DNA of 64,000 bases from Aquibium carbonis (GTDB lineage: Bacteria > Pseudomonadota > Alphaproteobacteria > Rhizobiales > Rhizobiaceae), in the NCBI RefSeq assembly GCF_003970795.1, contig NZ_RWKW01000048.1:1-64000 (forward strand). The letters are read 5' to 3'. Below the pieces are notes generated by a model. That model was given only the letters and a program-made list of their open reading frames with translations, did no database searches and was not told where the DNA came from. Position 1 is the first letter of the stretch. Each line of letters starts with the position of its first letter. This document shows positions 60,529 to 64,000 of this stretch, one piece after another. The translations under genes were made by a program, and so were the position numbers.

Positions 60529-61704
60529 ATGAAGTCCATCATTGGAAAGAGTTTGCTCGCCATGGGCCTTGCGTCCGGAATGGCCTCTGCCGCCCATGCC
60601 ACGCAGGGCGTCACCGACACCGAGATCGTCATCGGTTCGAACGGCGACCTGTCCGGTATCTTCGCCGCGTTCAACGTCGGCGCCATCAAGGCCGCACAGC
60701 AGGTTTTCGAGGATGTGAATGCCAAGGGCGGCATCAACGGACGTAAGATCCGCTTCGTCGTCGAGGACCACGGCTACCAGGTGCCGAAGGCGGTGCAGAA
60801 CTTCAACAAGCTGGTCAATTCCGATCGGGTCTTCGCGATGATCCTCAATCTCGGGACACCGCACAATATCGCAGGATTCCCGATCATGCAGTCCAAGCAG
60901 GTGGCCAATGTTGGCCCGCTGACGGCCGCACGCCAGATGCTGGAAGGCGACATCACCTACAAGTACGCCGGCTTCTCGTCGTACTACGACCAGCTCCGCG
61001 CGGGGGTTCAGTACCTCGCAAAGGAGAAGGAAGCGAAGCAGGTCTGTGCGATGTACATCCCGTCAGACTTCGGTAAGGAGATCGAGGAGGGCGCCAAGGA
61101 CGAGGCGGAGGCGCTCGGGCTGACCTGGGCGGCCGAAACCACCCACAAGCCCGACGAGCAGGACTTCGTCGGTTCGATCCAGAAGCTGCGCGAGGCGGGC
61201 TGCGACATCGTCGCCACTGCGCTCGGCGTGCGCCAGACGATCGTCGCCTTCGGCACGGCCAAGAAGCTCGGCTGGACCGACGTGTCGTTCATCGGCTCTT
61301 CCGCTGGCTTCAACACCGCCGTTGCCAAGGTTCCGGAAGGGGTGACCGAGGGCTACTACGCCGCTGCGGGCTGGTCCGATTTCGAGGACCGTCTGGACAA
61401 TCCGGAAGTGAAGGCTTGGGCCGAGAGCTTCCAGGCCTTTGCCGGTCAACCGGCCGATACGGCGGCGCAGCTCGGCTACAGCGCTGCAATCACGTTGGTG
61501 AAAGGTCTGGAAGGTGCAGGCAAGGACTTGACCGCGGAGAGCTTCAAGGCGGCCATGGAAGCGACCAAGTATGATGATGTGATCAATGATGTGCCGATCG
61601 ACATCGGCGAGGATCACCAGGGCGGCAACCTGATCATCATCTCCAAGATCGACGGCGGCAAGTGGATCGAGGTCGGCCGCATCGACCCCGCCCAGTCGCA
61701 GTAA
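60529..61704 (+). CDS. HAAT-family ABC transporter substrate-binding protein (module 2)
   Basis: 391 residues with a signal peptide (about residues 1-24, ending SAAHA). The mature part is a type I binding protein: TDTEIVIGSNGDLSG, QVFEDVNAKGGINGRKI, LGVRQTIVAFGTAKKLGW and DDVINDVPIDIGEDHQGGN (last lobe). CAGGAGG upstream fixes the start. It is the last gene of the operon before a strong terminator. The ligand is unknown; carboxylic acids are likely, given the ligase. Confidence 0.9.
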   Translation: MKSIIGKSLLAMGLASGMASAAHATQGVTDTEIVIGSNGDLSGIFAAFNVGAIKAAQQVFEDVNAKGGINGRKIRFVVEDHGYQVPKAVQNFNKLVNSDRVFAMILNLGTPHNIAGFPIMQSKQVANVGPLTAARQMLEGDITYKYAGFSSYYDQLRAGVQYLAKEKEAKQVCAMYIPSDFGKEIEEGAKDEAEALGLTWAAETTHKPDEQDFVGSIQKLREAGCDIVATALGVRQTIVAFGTAKKLGWTDVSFIGSSAGFNTAVAKVPEGVTEGYYAAAGWSDFEDRLDNPEVKAWAESFQAFAGQPADTAAQLGYSAAITLVKGLEGAGKDLTAESFKAAMEATKYDDVINDVPIDIGEDHQGGNLIIISKIDGGKWIEVGRIDPAQSQ

Positions 61705-61726
61705 GCATCGAATACACCTGGGAAAG

Positions 61727-61758
61727 GGGCCGGCGGAGGGATCCGCCGGCCCTTTTTT
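61727..61758 (+). terminator. intrinsic terminator of the module 2 operon
   Basis: GGGCCGGCGGA (61727-61737) pairs with TCCGCCGGCCC (61742-61752), followed by TTTTTT. It lies 22 bases past the binding protein stop. Confidence 0.9.
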
Positions 61759-61893
61759 CGTTGGTTGCAACCTAAGCCCAACGGCGCGGGAGCGACAGAC
61801 GGCCCTTGCGCCCGCACCATGACGATGGTTTAGGAACGCGTCCGTTCGCAGGTGCGAAGGGGCCGCGCATCCACGCAACCAGGTTTCACACGC

Positions 61894-63516
61894 ATGATCC
61901 GTCTTGAAAGCATCGGCAAGCAGAACGGCAAGCAGATCGTCTTCATCGAGGCGTCGGCGGCCATCCAGCGCGGCGAGAAGGTCGGACTCGTTGGCCCCAA
62001 CGGGGCGGGCAAATCGACGCTGTTTCGCATGATGACCGGTGAGGAACTGCCTGACGAGGGCCAGGTTTCGGTCGATCGCGGCGTGCGCATCGGCTACTTC
62101 AGCCAGGATGTCGGCGACATGGCCGGCCGTAGCGCGGTCGTCGAAGTGATGGACGGGGTTGGACCCGTCAGCGCGCTGGCAGCCGAAATGGCCGAGCTCG
62201 AGGCCGCCATGGGCGATCCGGACCAGGCCGACCGGATGGACGAGATCATCGAGCGCTATGGGGAGGTGCAGGCCACGTTTGACGAGCTCGACGGCTACGC
62301 GCTCGACGGGCGGGCTCGCGAGGTGCTGGGCGGGCTAGGCTTCAGCGACGAGATGATGAACGGCGATGTCGGAAAGCTTTCCGGCGGCTGGAAGATGCGC
62401 GTCGCGCTGGCGAAGATCCTGCTCATGCGGCCGGATGTCATGCTGCTCGACGAGCCGTCGAACCATCTGGACATCGAAAGCCTGATCTGGCTCGAAACCT
62501 TTCTGAAGGGATTCGATGGGGCGCTTGTGATGACGTCGCACGACCGAGCGTTCATGAATCGGATCGTGTCGAAGATCATCGAGATCGATGGCGGCGCGCT
62601 GACGTCCTATTCTGGCGACTACGAGTTCTACCGCCAGCAAAGGGCGCTCGCCGAAGTACAGCAACAAGCGCAATTCGAGCGACAGCAGGCTATGCTGGCC
62701 AAGGAAATTGCCTTCATCGAACGGTTCAAGGCGCGTGCGAGCCATGCGGCCCAGGTCCAGAGCCGCGTCAAGAAGCTCGACAAGATTGACCGTGTCGAGC
62801 CGCCGAAGCGGCAGCAGACGGTGCGCTTTGAATTCCAGCCGGCGCCGCGCTCGGGCGAGGATGTCGCTACGCTCAAGAATGTCCACAAGAGTTACGGCTC
62901 ACGCCGAATCTATGAAGGGCTGGATTTTCAGGTCCGCCGGGGCGAACGCTGGTGCGTAATGGGCGTGAATGGTGCCGGCAAGTCGACCCTGCTCAAGCTC
63001 GTCGCTGGCGCTTCTGAGCCCGACGGGGGGACTGTGTCGCGCGGTCCGAGCGTGAAGATGGGATATTTCGCGCAGCACGCGATGGAGTTGCTAGACGGAG
63101 AAGCGACCATCCTCGAATGGCTGGAGGATTCCTTCCCCCAGGCCGGGCAGGCGCCGCTGCGGGCACTGGCCGGCTGTTTTGGTTTCACTGGCGACGAAAT
63201 CGAGAAGAGGTGCCGTGTGCTGTCGGGCGGGGAAAAGGTTCGGCTGGTCATGGCCCGCATGCTGTTCGATCCGCCGAACTTCCTGGTGCTTGATGAGCCG
63301 ACCAATCATCTCGACATAGCCACCAAGCAGATGCTGATCGAGGCGCTCGCGCGCTACGAGGGCGCGATGCTGTTCGTCAGCCACGATCGCCACTTCCTTG
63401 CTGCCCTGTCCAACCGTGTCCTGGAACTGACGCCGGAGGGGATGCAGGCCTATGGCGGCGGCTATGTCGAGTACGTCGAGCGTACCGGCCAGGAGGCGCC
63501 AGGACTGAGGAACTGA
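61894..63516 (+). CDS. ABC-F family ATPase
   Basis: 540 residues with two ABC domains and no membrane helices. The Walker A sequences are VGPNGAGKST and MGVNGAGKST; the signatures are LSGGWKMRVALAKIL and LSGGEKVRLVMARML; the Walker B motifs are MLLDEPSNHLD and LVLDEPTNHLD. The linker rich in charged residues between the domains (residues about 250-300) is the P-site tRNA interaction motif region. ABC-F proteins bind the ribosome and affect translation or antibiotic protection. ATG 61894 (MIRLESIGKQNG) is preferred to the longer 61852 reading. Subtype (YbiT, Uup or EttA) is not decided; length is between them. Confidence 0.9.
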   Translation: MIRLESIGKQNGKQIVFIEASAAIQRGEKVGLVGPNGAGKSTLFRMMTGEELPDEGQVSVDRGVRIGYFSQDVGDMAGRSAVVEVMDGVGPVSALAAEMAELEAAMGDPDQADRMDEIIERYGEVQATFDELDGYALDGRAREVLGGLGFSDEMMNGDVGKLSGGWKMRVALAKILLMRPDVMLLDEPSNHLDIESLIWLETFLKGFDGALVMTSHDRAFMNRIVSKIIEIDGGALTSYSGDYEFYRQQRALAEVQQQAQFERQQAMLAKEIAFIERFKARASHAAQVQSRVKKLDKIDRVEPPKRQQTVRFEFQPAPRSGEDVATLKNVHKSYGSRRIYEGLDFQVRRGERWCVMGVNGAGKSTLLKLVAGASEPDGGTVSRGPSVKMGYFAQHAMELLDGEATILEWLEDSFPQAGQAPLRALAGCFGFTGDEIEKRCRVLSGGEKVRLVMARMLFDPPNFLVLDEPTNHLDIATKQMLIEALARYEGAMLFVSHDRHFLAALSNRVLELTPEGMQAYGGGYVEYVERTGQEAPGLRN

Positions 63517-63550
63517 CCGCCGGCGCGCGGGCTTTTCGGTTAGTTTCCAT

Positions 63551-64000
63551 CTACTCCCCAGGAACCGGCGATGGGGCCGGTTTCCGGGCCGCTTCGATCT
63601 CCCTTTGGAGCCGGGCCTCCTCGTGGGCCTTCGGTGTCACGAAACGGCCGAGGATCAGATAGGCCACCGGGGTCAGGAACAGCGTCGACGCGGTGGCGAG
63701 GCCAAGGCCGCCCACGATAACCCAACCCAGCGCGATACGCGCTTCCGCGCCAGCACCCGCAGCTAGCACCAGTGGCAGACCACCGACGATGGTGCAGATC
63801 ATTGTCATCATGACCGGACGAAGGCGGATATTGGCCGCGTTCTCGATCGCCTCTCGCACGCCCATCCCTCGATCGCGCAACTGGTTGGCGAATTCCACGA
63901 TCAGGATGCCGTTCTTGGCCATGATTCCCACGAGCAGCACTAGGCCAATCTGGCTGTAGACATTCATGCTCGTGCCGGTGAGCAGCATGGCAAAGATCGC
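63551..64000 (-). CDS. RND efflux pump (HAE1 family) permease, C-terminal part (partial)
   Basis: The gene continues beyond the right edge; 149 codons of the C-terminus are present. Visible are SQIGLVLLVGIMAKNGILIVEFANQLR (in part: LVGIMAKNGILIVEFA), RLRPVMMTMICTIVGGLPLVL and GWVIVGGLGLATASTLFLTPVAYL, all diagnostic of AcrB/MexB-like HAE1 permeases. The polar tail ends in PAPSPVPGE. It should be an inner-membrane proton-driven exporter of drugs or lipids. It converges with the ABC-F gene. Confidence 0.9.
   Translation of the reverse strand, partial: AIFAMLLTGTSMNVYSQIGLVLLVGIMAKNGILIVEFANQLRDRGMGVREAIENAANIRLRPVMMTMICTIVGGLPLVLAAGAGAEARIALGWVIVGGLGLATASTLFLTPVAYLILGRFVTPKAHEEARLQREIEAARKPAPSPVPGE

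Noticed and set aside
1-64000. tRNA, rRNA, CRISPR arrays, insertion sequences, prophage or integrase genes, attachment sites
   Set aside because: None was recognised by eye on either strand. Short structured RNAs could have been missed without a covariance search.

Overview
The window is high-GC DNA whose gene content points to an alphaproteobacterium of the order Hyphomicrobiales, close to the Phyllobacteriaceae (Mesorhizobium, Aquamicrobium, Nitratireductor). The signs are a three-polypeptide proton-translocating transhydrogenase (pntAA-pntAB-pntB) directly after an aa3-type oxidase subunit IV gene, an rpsU gene with the typical basic tail, a soxBDAG sarcosine oxidase operon, an exact GTTC-N7-GTTC LexA box, a GGAAC-N17-GTT EcfG-type promoter, and many ABC and TRAP importers. 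It reads as ordinary chromosome. I found no rRNA, tRNA, CRISPR array, insertion sequence or prophage. Genus-level placement is inference.

Region by region. 1-2 kb: a probable SOS-controlled DNA repair operon (radical SAM protein plus UdgX-type uracil-DNA protein). 2.6-6.6 kb: a glutamine synthetase-like ligase and a class III aminotransferase, then a GNAT acetyltransferase and a small exported protein. 6.6-12 kb: a COG0523 metallochaperone GTPase with a WD40 protein, a MarR regulator, an EamA transporter, a LacI regulator and a small exported protein. 12.3-17.5 kb: a 2-hydroxyacid dehydrogenase, a gamma-glutamyl-GABA hydrolase-like amidohydrolase and a TakP-like TRAP importer. 18-26 kb: a fused indolepyruvate:ferredoxin oxidoreductase, a membrane GGDEF-EAL protein, a FeeM-like N-acyl amino acid synthase and a Crp/Fnr regulator. 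26.2-33.4 kb: an acyl-CoA ligase with a complete branched-chain-amino-acid-type (HAAT) ABC importer. 33.4-38.8 kb: a broken Uma2 gene, oxidase subunit IV, pnt operon, a DUF992 relic, a TPR lipoprotein and rpsU. 39-41 kb: a HerA/DUF87 ATPase and a SET protein. 41.2-47.7 kb: soxBDAG and a diguanylate cyclase. 47.7-54.9 kb: two divergent operons around a TetR gene. 55-61.7 kb: a second HAAT importer with its own acyl-CoA ligase. 61.9-64 kb: an ABC-F ATPase and the end of an RND pump.

How the genes fit together. The most coherent system is 47.7-61.7 kb. It has separate genes for the two halves of the mammalian ACAD10/ACAD11 proteins: an APH-fold phosphotransferase and a 'WWSSGAG' acyl-CoA dehydrogenase. 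These sit with a MaoC protein, two SDRs, two MDR-type reductases, an importer and a CoA ligase, all around one TetR-type palindrome. This suggests import, CoA activation and catabolism of a hydroxylated (perhaps 4-hydroxy) carboxylic acid. The 26-33 kb module repeats the importer-plus-ligase idea with a different gene order. Two observations near 46.8 kb have no ready explanation: a hairpin that would bury the ribosome binding site of a diguanylate cyclase, and a palindrome with 21-bp arms inside the same gene.
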